In this document: positions 25,023 through 33,489 of the stretch, piece by piece
Layout: each line of letters opens with the position of its first letter
How positions within the stretch are numbered: position 1 is the stretch's first letter
Source of the DNA: Coprothermobacteraceae bacterium
GTDB lineage: Bacteria; Coprothermobacterota; Coprothermobacteria; Coprothermobacterales; Coprothermobacteraceae
DNA: 64,000 nucleotides
Reading direction: 5' to 3'
Assembly: GCA_013178255.1 (NCBI GenBank)
Contig: JABLWY010000001.1
Span: forward strand, 104,001 to 168,000
The notes under the pieces: model-generated
What the model was told of the DNA's origin: nothing
What the model saw: only the letters and a program-made list of their open reading frames with translations
Database searches by the model: none
Translations under genes and position numbers: made by a program

Positions 25023-26609
25023 CTAAAGCAGGCCAAGGAGCGTGGCTGCAGGAGGCCTCTTGGCCTGCTTTACCGTCCTTGGAAGCAGAGCATACCGTCT
25101 CTCAGATAAGAGCGTGTACACCAGGTTGTCGCGAAGCAAATCCTCTCTCGCAGGCCTTAATTCCAGAATGTCTAACATGGCCTGCAGCACTTCCACGCTC
25201 ATCCGAGTCAACGCTTCCACTGGTTGGTTGCGATGTACAAGCTCGCCAATATCTGCTTGAGCTACTGATTTGGCACCATACAGGCGCTCGGTAGCTAATA
25301 GCATCCCTATCTCCACTCCGTAACCCGTGTAGAAAGGTATCTTCAGCAGTAGGTTCCTTCGCGCTGCTGTGGGCCCTGCTAGCGGTTGGAACAGAAACGA
25401 CAGGTTTGGTGCAAACAAGTTTATGAGGGGCCTTGCTGCTATCTCAGTGACGCGACCCCCTCCAGCCTGCAACTTCTCCACTGCCCCACCGCCCCTGTGG
25501 AAGAAACCCTTTACCAACAAGATGTCATCCCTTATCAGCAAGGGCCCCAGCAAAGCCGCAATCATATCGGAGTGAGGATTCATCAGGTCTGTGTCCATGA
25601 ACACCACTATGTCTTCGTCAGTGGCAAACAAAGACTTCCACAGAGCTTCGCCCTTGCCCACATACCCACCAAGTTCGGGCCTTACTCTTTGGTGCACATA
25701 GGTTTCGAGTCCGTACGACCGTGCAATCTCCAACGATGTATCTTTGGAGCCACTGTCCACCACTAGAATCCTGTCCAGTAACCCCAAGTCCTTCTGCAAG
25801 GGTATGAAAGCCTCAATGACTCCTGGCAGAGTCTTCTCCTCATTCAGGGTTGGCAAAACCAATGATATGGAAATACCCTTGTTGCGCTTCACCTCTACCA
25901 GCGCCTTTGGGTCAAAATAGCCAGCAGGATAGGTATTGCGCACGAACAAATCGAAGGCAGTTGAGTATTCAGCAGTGTCTACTGGCGCCACTGACCTCAC
26001 GAATACAAGATCCGCATCAATAGCACGAGAGCTCCATCGTTGCATAATCTTTGCCAAGAAGTGAGTCTCGGGTACAGCCGAAGGCAAACCAAATACAGCT
26101 AAATCTAAGTCTTCTACTAGTTCTTCGACCTTAGCCCAAACGTCACCTTCTGCTGGTAGAGGGATAAAGCTGACCTCATCTACGTTTTCAGCCAAGAACA
26201 TGCGGTCAAAGTCCAGCTTCGTTTCCTCAAATTCGCTGGCCTGCGGTTTATATAGGTTTATGACCCTCGTTTGAGAAATCAACCTTGCACTGCGTAGCGC
26301 ATCTTCCACCTTCCTGAACAATATAGTGTTAGCCCGGCCCCTTACAAATACGCCGACTCTCCTCTTTCGGCTGAACTTCCTTACTAGAACGAAGACCACG
26401 TTGCTGGTAGCTTGCAATAATGCATTAAGCAGTTTAAGGTCGGGGGAAGTGTGAGCGTCCCATACGATCATATCCTCGGGGTTAACCCAGTTGAGAATCT
26501 GATCCAATGACTGGTCCCTTGGGTTGATCAACTGGAATTGCTCATCGGACAAGGATCTAGCAAAATCGATCATTACTGGTGCAGGCCTGTCAGTAACTAA
26601 GTGCAACAT
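25023..26609 (-). CDS. GpgS-like glucosyl-3-phosphoglycerate synthase with an N-terminal extra domain
   Basis: A 528-residue protein. Residues ~245-505 form a GT2/GT81-type transferase with ISLVLPTLNEEKTLPGVI, RILVVDSGSKDTSLEIA, YVGKGEALWKSLFAT, the metal site FMDTDL, GGGRVTEIAARPLI, FQPLAGPTAARR and FYTGYGVEIGML, matching glucosyl-3-phosphoglycerate synthase, which transfers glucose from an NDP-sugar to 3-phosphoglycerate for compatible solutes. The N-terminal ~190 residues look like a Rossmann or universal-stress-like alpha/beta domain. No phosphatase (GpgP) gene is adjacent. ATG 26609 lies six bases after an extended -10 (TGATAGAAT), hence leaderless. Confidence 0.8.
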   Translation of the reverse strand: MLHLVTDRPAPVMIDFARSLSDEQFQLINPRDQSLDQILNWVNPEDMIVWDAHTSPDLKLLNALLQATSNVVFVLVRKFSRKRRVGVFVRGRANTILFRKVEDALRSARLISQTRVINLYKPQASEFEETKLDFDRMFLAENVDEVSFIPLPAEGDVWAKVEELVEDLDLAVFGLPSAVPETHFLAKIMQRWSSRAIDADLVFVRSVAPVDTAEYSTAFDLFVRNTYPAGYFDPKALVEVKRNKGISISLVLPTLNEEKTLPGVIEAFIPLQKDLGLLDRILVVDSGSKDTSLEIARSYGLETYVHQRVRPELGGYVGKGEALWKSLFATDEDIVVFMDTDLMNPHSDMIAALLGPLLIRDDILLVKGFFHRGGGAVEKLQAGGGRVTEIAARPLINLFAPNLSFLFQPLAGPTAARRNLLLKIPFYTGYGVEIGMLLATERLYGAKSVAQADIGELVHRNQPVEALTRMSVEVLQAMLDILELRPAREDLLRDNLVYTLLSERRYALLPRTVKQAKRPPAATLLGLL

Positions 26610-26615
26610 AAGGCC

Positions 26616-26621
26616 ATTCTA
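26616..26621 (-). promoter_or_regulatory. Extended -10 box of a leaderless promoter (GpgS-like gene)
   Basis: TAGAAT on the minus strand, preceded by TGA (TG-n extended motif), ends six bases before ATG 26609. There is no Shine-Dalgarno sequence. Confidence 0.6.
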
Positions 26622-26680
26622 TCAAATCTGGGCAATAGCCCACCACTTTCTTCAGACATTCTGCGGAGCTCTTCGTGGTT

Positions 26681-27616
26681 TTACTCTACCTCATCCAAGG
26701 TGCCAAACTCGTAACCTTCTGCTCTGATGTCCTTGATAAGTCTGTCCAATATTTGCACGTTATCAGGCGAAACGGCGTGCAACAGAATCACAGCTCCAGG
26801 GTGCAAGCGGCTCATGACCGTCGTGTATGCCTCTTCAGGGCCTCCCTTAAGTGGCACCCAATCAGCCATAGCTATGCTCCAGAAAACGGTGCGGTAGCCT
26901 AGCACTCTTGCCATGCACAAGGTCCGCTCGCTGTACTCGCCTCTTGGCGGCCTCAAATAACTCATGGCTCTTCCTGTCTGCTGTTGGTAGTCTTGCGCCA
27001 AGCCCACTACTTCGTTGAAGAACTCATCGTAGTTCAAAGTGGGCAAACTCGGGTGATTCACTGTGTGGTTCCCAATAATGTGCCCATCCTGGGCCGTACG
27101 GGCCACTAGTTCTGGATTACTCTTCAGAAACGTTCCCGTTATGAAAAATGCTGCCTCTACCCCATTGTCCTTGAGTATGTCAAGAATCTGGCCTGTATGT
27201 CCTGCTTCATAGCCTTCGTCAAAAGTCAAGTAAACGACTTTCTTGCTTGTGTCACCAGTGAATATGGCACGGTAGGTATTCACCAGAGATTGCGCCTTAG
27301 ACCCGATTTCTGGTGTCCTGTGTCCGCTTAGCACCCTCAAGCCCCAACCATACTTCGTGTTATCCATGGTAGGTGGGCACTGCAAAGACAGTAACCCTGG
27401 CGTAGGTGTTATCACCTCAGGGGCATTGTCGCTAGCGGTATTAGGTCCATCATTGTGCGCCACTGTAGGGGTTTCTTCTGTAGTGGTAGCTGTCGTCGTA
27501 GGAGTTGAAACTTGGCCATCAGGCTGCTGCCTCCACGATTGTGCTGTGTGGTAACCAAAGGCAAAACCAGCCATCAGCAGCAATACTATGATTAACCCCC
27601 ACCACTTACGGTGCAT
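26681..27616 (-). CDS. pdaA: Polysaccharide deacetylase, PdaA type (delta-lactam biosynthesis)
   Basis: A 311-residue exported protein: N-terminal anchor or signal (WWGLIIVLLLMAGFAFGYH), a Thr-rich linker (about 33-60), then a NodB domain with VVYLTFDEGYEAGHTGQIL, HIIGNHTVNHPSLP, YLRPPRGEYSERTL, FWSIAMADW and GAVILLHAVSPDN. This sequence pattern is that of PdaA, which de-N-acetylates muramic acid for spore-cortex muramic delta-lactam. PdaA has TFDNGYE; here TFDEGYE. ATG 27616 is the conservative start; GTG 27625 lies seven bases after TATAAG and would be a leaderless alternative. Confidence 0.85.
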   Translation of the reverse strand: MHRKWWGLIIVLLLMAGFAFGYHTAQSWRQQPDGQVSTPTTTATTTEETPTVAHNDGPNTASDNAPEVITPTPGLLSLQCPPTMDNTKYGWGLRVLSGHRTPEIGSKAQSLVNTYRAIFTGDTSKKVVYLTFDEGYEAGHTGQILDILKDNGVEAAFFITGTFLKSNPELVARTAQDGHIIGNHTVNHPSLPTLNYDEFFNEVVGLAQDYQQQTGRAMSYLRPPRGEYSERTLCMARVLGYRTVFWSIAMADWVPLKGGPEEAYTTVMSRLHPGAVILLHAVSPDNVQILDRLIKDIRAEGYEFGTLDEVE

Positions 27617-27701
27617 TCTGCACACCAGGACTCTTATACCCACATTGCGAAAAATATAAAACGAGACAAATTCTAGTATGTGCCGCCGCAGGCCGACTGC
27701 C

Positions 27702-27870
27702 TTATCTGGAAAGAGCAAAGCTTACAACTTCTTTGGCTAAGGCCAACGTAGAGTCTACGACGGGAACCTCTTGGGCGACGAAGGGGAGTAACAAGGGGGT
27801 TTCGGTACAAGCAGCGATGATTACGTCGCATATCTACTCAACACCAGCGGCCCTTGCACTTCAGGTCGCC
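27702..27870 (-). pseudogene. Remnant of an aspartate/glutamate racemase gene (C-terminal end)
   Basis: Read on the minus strand, the sequence encodes ARAAGVE, a TAG stop, then ICDVIIAACTETPLLL, FVAQEVPVVDSTLALAKEVVSF and a terminal stop at 27702-27704. The A-C-T-E-T/I-P motif with a following V-P-V-V-D-S-T is typical of aspartate racemase C-termini. An internal stop and no recognisable N-terminal half remain in the 27870-28005 stretch, so this is a decayed fragment. Confidence 0.6.
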
Positions 27871-28006
27871 CCTCGCGCTGAGGACTCGCACAATTCCAGT
27901 CACTAGCCCCAAAGATGCCACTAAGGTGAGAGGCGGACTCTGCGAACTTCAACGAGTGCTACCGTGAACAAGCTCGACTCCGCAAGCACATCAGTTAAGA
28001 AACAAA

Positions 28007-28032
28007 AAGGGCGGAGCCAACGCCCCGCCCTT
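28007..28032 (-). terminator. Rho-independent terminator of the surface-protein gene
   Basis: AAGGGCGG...CCGCCCTT forms an 8-bp stem, and on the minus strand TTTTTGTTTC follows. It lies 20 bp after the stop of the surface-protein reading frame. Confidence 0.88.
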
Positions 28033-28051
28033 CTCAATTGGCCTTCCTTTC

Positions 28052-28639
28052 CTAGTCTGCGAAAGGAATGTCAGCTATATCCCTTGCGGCTTTTGGTGTA
28101 GCCCTACCTGTAGGCGGCAGTGAAGGATCCAGCGCGAAAGAGTCTCCGCTTTCGTTGTAAGTTGCCAACAGACTGCCAAGGCTCTTTATGGCGTTTATAT
28201 CCGTGCCTGCCAGAGTGGTTCTGATGACGTCCAACGTAAATCCGCTGGGTAACGGCGATCCTCCAGGCATGGAGCTGTTCAATATGGCTGCGATAGCTTG
28301 CTGGGATGCAATCATTCTTGCTTGGTCAAGAGCTGTTCTCTTCTTGCCATCAGACTTCTTTGCCACGTTAGCCCAGAAAATGCCCATCAGTTGGTTGATG
28401 GTCGTAATGTTCTTCCACCCCAAATCTATATGGCTGCCTGCGTATGTCTCGAACACAGTGCTAGTAAACGCAAGATGCGTCTGCCAAAAACCTTGGGTAC
28501 GAGTCGCACCTGCAACTTTGATAGTGAAGCTTGCATGCTCTTGCGGGTAATCTGGATAAGTAACGGGGTAGCCTAAGCCCTCTACCTCACCGTATCCGAT
28601 TACGTGATATGTAGTCTCAGTGTAGACAGTCAACTGCAA
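28052..28639 (-). CDS. C-terminal part of a frameshifted surface protein
   Basis: A 195-residue open frame with TQGFWQTHLAFTSTVFETYAG near residues 48-68, a domain seen at the ends of secreted DUF11-repeat proteins. It has no ribosome site at its first ATG. Its frame continues upstream without stops to about 28733 (TSTITLDNTSPGFSGDNGDG, then NPNETWYW), where it meets the end of the 28720-31146 frame. One missing base near 28733 (GAG-GT-ACG) separates the two, so this is the C-terminus of one ~1030-residue protein rather than a separate gene. Confidence 0.7.
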   Translation of the reverse strand: MQLTVYTETTYHVIGYGEVEGLGYPVTYPDYPQEHASFTIKVAGATRTQGFWQTHLAFTSTVFETYAGSHIDLGWKNITTINQLMGIFWANVAKKSDGKKRTALDQARMIASQQAIAAILNSSMPGGSPLPSGFTLDVIRTTLAGTDINAIKSLGSLLATYNESGDSFALDPSLPPTGRATPKAARDIADIPFAD

Positions 28640-28719
28640 TGTCCAGTACCACGTCTCGTTGGGATTCAGGATGCCGTCACCATTGTCTCCAGAGAACCCA
28701 GGAGATGTATTATCCAGCG

Positions 28720-31146
28720 TTATAGTGCTCGTACCTCAACTATGTCCACCCTTACATTCACAAGGTTTATGTTCCCTGTGTTCTTCTCTGTGACCGTCAC
28801 TGTAACGTTGCCACCAGGGAACGTCTCGTATGTGTACGCTGTCGCAGTCACCATCGTATTGGGATCTGCCACAAACAACGTATGATCATCGCTACGCACT
28901 ATCTGGTTGGGGAACCCTGCCGGGCTGTATGTCGCTGTCACTACGTTCGTCAGCGTACCACCTGTGGTCAACTTGTGATCAACTGTGAACGTAGCTGTCT
29001 GCCCGTATATCAGCGTCCCTGGTGCGTAACTGCTCAGATCACCTAGCACACTATCAGCGATCGCCACTAGCTCCAGCGTTGGTGTGTCTGCACTGCTCAG
29101 GTTCTCTATCACAAACGTGTACGTCACTGTGCTGCCTACCATGGCTAGCGTCGGCCCTGTCTTCGTGATCCTAAAGTCTGGTACAAACAGGTTTGTGCTC
29201 CAACTGTCTGCAGCACTTACACCGCTGCCCTCCAAGCCTAGCACATGCGCCGTCACTGTCACGGTGTTCACAAATGGATCTACAGCATCAGCAGGTATCG
29301 TAGCTGTGTATGTATATGTCGCTGTCTGATCTACTGCCAAGCTCCCTGGGAACATCCCAGTTATGTCTCCCTTGAAGCTATCCATCACACTGTCTATCTG
29401 CAGCGCTATGTTGCCTGCGTTGTGGATCACTACCGTGTACGTTACTTCGTCACCTTTCTTGCTTAGCTCATCGCCTATCTTGTCTATCTCTATCTTAGGA
29501 TCTGCCACAAACAACGTATGATCATCGCTACGCACTATCTGGTTGGGGAACCCTGCCGGGCTGTATGTCGCTGTCACTACGTTCGTCAGCGTACCACCTG
29601 TGGTCAACTTGTGATCAACTGTGAACGTAGCTGTCTGCCCGTATATCAGCGTCCCTGGTGCGTAACTGCTCAGATCACCTAGCACACTATCAGCGATCGC
29701 CACTAGCTCCAGCGTTGGTGTGTCTGCACTGCTCAGGTTCTCTATCACAAACGTGTACGTCACTGTGCTGCCTACCATGGCTAGCGTCGGCCCTGTCTTC
29801 GTGATCCTAAAGTCTGGTACAAACAGGTTTGTGCTCCAACTAGCTGTCGCACTTGTTGTTATCGAAGGATAGCCCACCATGTGGGCAGTCACTGTCACTG
29901 TATTCACAAAGGGGTCTGAAGCTCCGGCAGGTACTGTCCTTGCGTATACATAGCCAGTAGTAGCATTAGGTGCTAGCGGACTAGTGAAGTAACTGGTTAT
30001 GCTGCCTGTTAGGGAATCTATGACCGAAGAGAGCGCCAACGTCACGTTGCCTGTATTCTCGATCACTATGGTGTACGTCACCGAATCCGTTATCTTGCTA
30101 AGCGGTTCACCTGTCTTAGTGACGCTAATGCGCGGGTTTGGCTGGTAGTTGCCGAACAGAATCTGAACGAAGTCGCCGTTGCCTACCACTACGGTGTGGG
30201 TAGTAGGAGTACTTGGATAACTTTGTATCCACCCTGCTTTGAGCACCTCACTGATGGTGTAAGTCCCTGTGGGAACGCTAAAGCTGAAGTAACCAGGATT
30301 TCCAAGTGGATCATTGGCAGTAACAGCACTAAGGTTCGTGCCCCCACCGGTGAGGTTAATGGTCCAACCATTCAACCCTTCTTCACTTGGGTCCCAAACG
30401 CCGTCGGCATCTCGGTCGTGCCACTTGTACCCCTCAATGGTTGCCTGGTACTGAGCTACGCCCCACTCCTCGAATCCGTCGTCGGTCTCGTAATGGTCGC
30501 CATGCCTGGCGAAAATGACCACGTACGCTCCTGGTACACCTTCAAAGTTCGCCTGTGGGATCAGCACTTTGTAGTCTCGCTTACCGCTGCCCGTGTTAAT
30601 CCTATAATCCATCTTGATCCAATTGTCCGCGCCTTGGTCAAGATCATAGACCTTGGTAGCCCCACTCGCAAAGGCGTTGGTAGCCTCGTTGTATCCAGTA
30701 AGTGTAGGTGTGTTGGTTATCCACACCTGGAATTTGTCCAAGCTCATGTAAGGGTCTTTGGTTTCTTCGTTAATGTCCAGCTGGAACTCACGGTAAATCG
30801 TATCCCCGATTCTTACTTTAGGCACATCCTTTAGTAAGTAGCTGTGGGTGAAGGTCTGAGAAGAGTTCTCATCGAATTGAAGCGGCCTGTAATCCGTGTT
30901 GTAGCCTCTTTCAAAGCCACTCTTCTGCATCCTGAGGAAGGAGTAGAAGACGCCGCTACCTGTAGGATCTGTACTTGCGAACTTCGCCCACAGGGCACCG
31001 TTTATCGTGACCGTTGTGGTGCTTACATCAGTAGTAAGGTCGTACTCAGCAGCCCGCACAGGAACAACAGACACGGGCACAACGCCGACAGCGACCATGG
31101 CAACGGCCAAAACCACCGAGAGAAACTTCCTTGTGAAGCTTGCCAT
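28720..31146 (-). CDS. Secreted surface protein with DUF11-like repeats, frameshifted near its C-terminus
   Basis: An 808-residue open frame: signal peptide (about 1-34, ending VPVRAAEY), a domain with REFQLDINEETKDPYMSLDKFQVW (about 110-200), a SdrD-B/prealbumin-like segment (IEGYKWHDRDADGVWDPSEEGLNGW), then four DUF11-type Ig-like repeats beginning ISVTKTGEP, FRITKTGPT, IEIDKIGDE and FRITKTGPT. Two repeats are identical in protein and DNA. The frame ends NVRVDIVEVRAL, but the next frame continues the domain. ATG 31146 has GAGAGGGGG eight bases upstream. It is preceded by a small reading frame and a structured leader. Confidence 0.82.
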   Translation of the reverse strand: MASFTRKFLSVVLAVAMVAVGVVPVSVVPVRAAEYDLTTDVSTTTVTINGALWAKFASTDPTGSGVFYSFLRMQKSGFERGYNTDYRPLQFDENSSQTFTHSYLLKDVPKVRIGDTIYREFQLDINEETKDPYMSLDKFQVWITNTPTLTGYNEATNAFASGATKVYDLDQGADNWIKMDYRINTGSGKRDYKVLIPQANFEGVPGAYVVIFARHGDHYETDDGFEEWGVAQYQATIEGYKWHDRDADGVWDPSEEGLNGWTINLTGGGTNLSAVTANDPLGNPGYFSFSVPTGTYTISEVLKAGWIQSYPSTPTTHTVVVGNGDFVQILFGNYQPNPRISVTKTGEPLSKITDSVTYTIVIENTGNVTLALSSVIDSLTGSITSYFTSPLAPNATTGYVYARTVPAGASDPFVNTVTVTAHMVGYPSITTSATASWSTNLFVPDFRITKTGPTLAMVGSTVTYTFVIENLSSADTPTLELVAIADSVLGDLSSYAPGTLIYGQTATFTVDHKLTTGGTLTNVVTATYSPAGFPNQIVRSDDHTLFVADPKIEIDKIGDELSKKGDEVTYTVVIHNAGNIALQIDSVMDSFKGDITGMFPGSLAVDQTATYTYTATIPADAVDPFVNTVTVTAHVLGLEGSGVSAADSWSTNLFVPDFRITKTGPTLAMVGSTVTYTFVIENLSSADTPTLELVAIADSVLGDLSSYAPGTLIYGQTATFTVDHKLTTGGTLTNVVTATYSPAGFPNQIVRSDDHTLFVADPNTMVTATAYTYETFPGGNVTVTVTEKNTGNINLVNVRVDIVEVRAL
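28862..29205 (-). repeat. 344-bp exact direct repeat, copy 2 (within surface protein)
   Basis: Identical by eye to 29498-29841, offset 636 bp. It encodes one whole DUF11-type repeat. Identity at all synonymous sites indicates recent duplication or gene conversion. Confidence 0.93.
29498..29841 (-). repeat. 344-bp exact direct repeat, copy 1 (within surface protein)
   Basis: Partner of 28862-29205. The repeats are in phase (636 bp = 212 codons), so recombination between them would remove or add two repeat units without breaking the frame. Confidence 0.93.
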
Positions 31147-31148
31147 AC

Positions 31149-31403
31149 TCAATTCCCCCTCTCTTCTCCCTCTGCTGACTCGCTACACGCGACGGAGGGA
31201 GCCACAGCCCTTTTCATCCATACAAACGCGCCTTCTTCATCCACGCCATCACCCCCTTGAAGGTTCCTGAGGTAGGTTTCTAGATGAAACCAAAGTTGCT
31301 GAGGGAAACACGGGTTTGCCCAGAAACAGGCCGCCACGGTGGCAGTTTGCAACGCACCAAACCTGTCCCCATGCGAAAGCGTTGAAGCGTTTCGTTCGAG
31401 CAT
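31149..31403 (-). CDS. Possible small protein in the leader of the surface-protein gene
   Basis: An 84-codon frame starting MLERNASTLSHGDRFGALQ and ending EEGAFVWMKRAVAPSVACS...GN. ATG 31403 is preceded by a strong AGGAGGG, and its TGA ends three bases before the ATG of the surface protein, which favours coupled translation. I recognise no domain; three cysteines and several Trp/Phe are present. The Shine-Dalgarno site is in the 3' arm of an 8-bp hairpin. It may be a real small protein, a regulatory leader peptide or chance. Confidence 0.4.
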   Translation of the reverse strand: MLERNASTLSHGDRFGALQTATVAACFWANPCFPQQLWFHLETYLRNLQGGDGVDEEGAFVWMKRAVAPSVACSESAEGEERGN

Positions 31404-31405
31404 CC

Positions 31406-31441
31406 CCGGCCCTCCTGTCACTCTCTTTTGTTCAGGGCCGG
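31406..31441 (-). promoter_or_regulatory. Leader hairpin sequestering a Shine-Dalgarno site
   Basis: On the minus strand CCGGCCCT (31441-31434) and AGGGCCGG (31413-31406) form a perfect 8-bp stem, and the 3' arm includes the AGGAGGG before ATG 31403. Further upstream AGGCT-gtg-AGCCT and GCCTCAAGG...CCTTGAGAGG (31450-31500) also pair. The leader is therefore strongly folded. It does not match a riboswitch class I know. Confidence 0.5.
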
Positions 31442-31529
31442 TTTTGCCATTGGCTCCTCTCAAGGTGAGGCAACCAGTTACGCCTTGAGGCTCACAGCCT
31501 CCCTGAGTAGATATAACTATACCACAATA

Positions 31530-31877
31530 CTACATATCGTATACGTCGCAAACAGGCAACCTGTGAAAGCTAATGGCGCAGATTATTTTGGATCACTAAA
31601 TTCAATAATAAGGCACTTGCTTGGAATATAACCAGATTGTAGCAAAAATAATCGCCTAGCGCTGTGAAGGGCAAAGTGTAGACTAGGAACAAACGGCTGG
31701 TTTCGCGTTCACATAGCCCAGAAACGCATAATAATGCTTAACAAAGCTTGGGTTCTGCAGGTCAACAGTCTAACTCAGCGCGACATTAAGTAGATGCAGC
31801 CCACACAAACCTGCTTTGCTCCTAATGGCTTTCAAGAGATGTGGCCGCATAGCGGTCTTGGCTTGCAACAGTTCTTG
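31530..31877. other. Intergenic stretch without recognisable features
   Basis: About 350 bp between the surface-protein leader and the end of the SdpI gene. I see no convincing gene, RNA or terminator. The stretch is AT-richer than its surroundings and holds several in-frame stops in all frames. Confidence 0.6.
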
Positions 31878-32528
31878 TCAAGCCCCTTTACCAGCTTCAC
31901 TCTGGTACAGGACGTACGAGTAAACAATCAGTATTACAGCGATACTCAGAACGGGTATGAGTACGAAGTACACAGAATACTTCTCGACGAAGGCGCCAAC
32001 GAAAGCAAACAGCCCCGCTACTCTGAACAGCTTTCCCCCTAGCTTGTGTACCTGATCCCATACGCGGTCAGAACTCAGCGTCCACGGCGTCCTGATGCCT
32101 ATGAACCAGTTCCTCTTGGCCTTCTCGATGATGCCGCCCAAGATGAAGAAAAGTACACCCACGGCCGCAGGAACAAACACATTTATGCTGACCTTAATGC
32201 CCAAGTTCCAGAGCAAGGTCTGAATGTGAATGAGCAGCATAAAAGCGAAGAACAAGAGTACCAACTGGTAATAATAGCCGACGAATTCCCTGATGTTTTC
32301 CTTCAGTGGGTCTATAGAAGGTATAACAAGGAACAGAAGGGCCATACCCACCATCATCAGTGGCAGCAAAAACGCTCCCCAGAACTTAGGCATATAGCCG
32401 TTTACTTGTCCTTGCGCATCCCAATGGCTGGCCATAGGGTCAGGTAACCTGCTGTAAACCCCAATACTAACTGCAAAAGTGATAAGTACCGCGATCACCA
32501 ACAATGCGAGGTAGATTCTTCGTGACAC
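31878..32528 (-). CDS. SdpI-family membrane protein (DUF1648 plus SdpI)
   Basis: A 216-residue protein with six or seven predicted helices. The N-terminal DUF1648 part has VYSRLPDPMASHWDAQGQVNGY, and the C-terminal SdpI part has KRNWFIGIRTPWTLSSDRVWDQVHKLGGKLF, the classic signature. In Bacillus, SdpI is the immunity protein and signal receptor for the SdpC toxin; no sdpABC genes are visible, so a homologous but different role is likely. GTG 32528 follows GGGGGTG, and a strong promoter lies at 32629-32657. Confidence 0.9.
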   Translation of the reverse strand: MSRRIYLALLVIAVLITFAVSIGVYSRLPDPMASHWDAQGQVNGYMPKFWGAFLLPLMMVGMALLFLVIPSIDPLKENIREFVGYYYQLVLLFFAFMLLIHIQTLLWNLGIKVSINVFVPAAVGVLFFILGGIIEKAKRNWFIGIRTPWTLSSDRVWDQVHKLGGKLFRVAGLFAFVGAFVEKYSVYFVLIPVLSIAVILIVYSYVLYQSEAGKGA

Positions 32529-32628
32529 TGTGCTTCACCCCCGTTTGTCAAGTGCTAACCCCTACTGCTTGAATAAGCTGTTGACCTTCCAAACACGCAC
32601 ACGTTACGAGCCTGCTCGCTCATTGTGA

Positions 32629-32657
32629 ATTCTATGCTAACACACAGACAATCTCAA
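32629..32657 (-). promoter_or_regulatory. Sigma-70-type promoter of the SdpI gene
   Basis: On the minus strand TTGAGA (32657-32652), 17 bp, TAGAAT (32634-32629). The leader to GTG 32528 is about 95 nt. Confidence 0.65.
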
Positions 32658-32705
32658 CTTTACAGAAGGATGAACTGGAGTGTCAAAGCATCTCAACGTT
32701 TACCA

Positions 32706-33437
32706 CTACAGGCTCATACCTAACGCTTCCTTGTCAGCAATCACAGTTAGATTTGAGCTCAGATGCAAGAAACTCACCGGCAATAGTGGAGTGACCCGTT
32801 CTTCTTGCAAGAACTTCCTCATAACAGTGCTCTTGGAACTCCCACTCGCAAGCAGCAGCGTCCTCTCAGCGCGTAAGATAGTGCCTATACCCATTGTAAT
32901 AGCTTGCTGGGGGACGTTCTCCGTACTGCCGTAAAGCTTCCCGTATGCCACCCTAGTCTCTTCACTTAGACTCACAATGTGAGTGTGTACAGGCAAAGAA
33001 GTAGCAGGTTCGTTGAAACCGACATGACCGTTTGTGCCTACCCCGAGCACGATCAAGTCGAAGCCACCTGCCTGCTCAATCTTCTTTTCATATTCTTTGC
33101 ACTCTTCCGCGTAGTTGGCGGCAGTTCCATTAGGGATATGGAAGTTGTCGGGCTTCAGATTAATGTGCTTGACGAAGTACTCTTGCATATAGAAGGCGAA
33201 ACTTCTAGGGTCGCTCTTTGGTACCCCGCAGAACTCGTCTATGTTGAAAGTCTTTACACCGCTGAAATCCAAACCTTGTTCCTTGTGTAGCTTCACTAGG
33301 TAAGCATACATCCCTTTTGGGGTTCTTCCAGTAGGCAACCCAATTACCGAGTCAGGTTTCATTTTAATCATCTCAGCTACAATACCCGCTGCTACCTCGC
33401 TAAGTTCATCATAGTTTTCAACTGCTATGAGCCTCAT
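32706..33437 (-). CDS. nagB: Glucosamine-6-phosphate deaminase
   Basis: A 243-residue enzyme with all NagB motifs: VIGLPTGRTPKGMYAYL, FNIDEFCGVP, LIVLGVGTNGHVGFNEPA and ITMGIGTIL. It converts glucosamine-6-phosphate to fructose-6-phosphate and ammonia. It is the last gene of the long PTS operon, 52 bp after nagA, with GAGAGGTG before ATG 33437. Its length matches the short Firmicute NagB type. Confidence 0.95.
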   Translation of the reverse strand: MRLIAVENYDELSEVAAGIVAEMIKMKPDSVIGLPTGRTPKGMYAYLVKLHKEQGLDFSGVKTFNIDEFCGVPKSDPRSFAFYMQEYFVKHINLKPDNFHIPNGTAANYAEECKEYEKKIEQAGGFDLIVLGVGTNGHVGFNEPATSLPVHTHIVSLSEETRVAYGKLYGSTENVPQQAITMGIGTILRAERTLLLASGSSKSTVMRKFLQEERVTPLLPVSFLHLSSNLTVIADKEALGMSL

Positions 33438-33489
33438 AACTCACCTCTCCGACATAGATAACTGAGTACGTCCTTCTAGCTTCAAGACC

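Noticed and set aside
25042..25766. Plus-strand frames inside the GpgS-like gene
   Set aside because: Antisense shadows without ribosome sites or domains.
30196..30834. A 212-codon frame antisense to the surface protein
   Set aside because: It mirrors the codon pattern of the real gene on the other strand, lacks a ribosome site and shows no domain.
31260..31500. Possible c-di-GMP-I riboswitch before the surface protein
   Set aside because: GGCAAAACC and GCAAACTGCCACC look similar to parts of the class I consensus, but the order, GNRA-loop helix and ACGCAAAGCC block do not fit.
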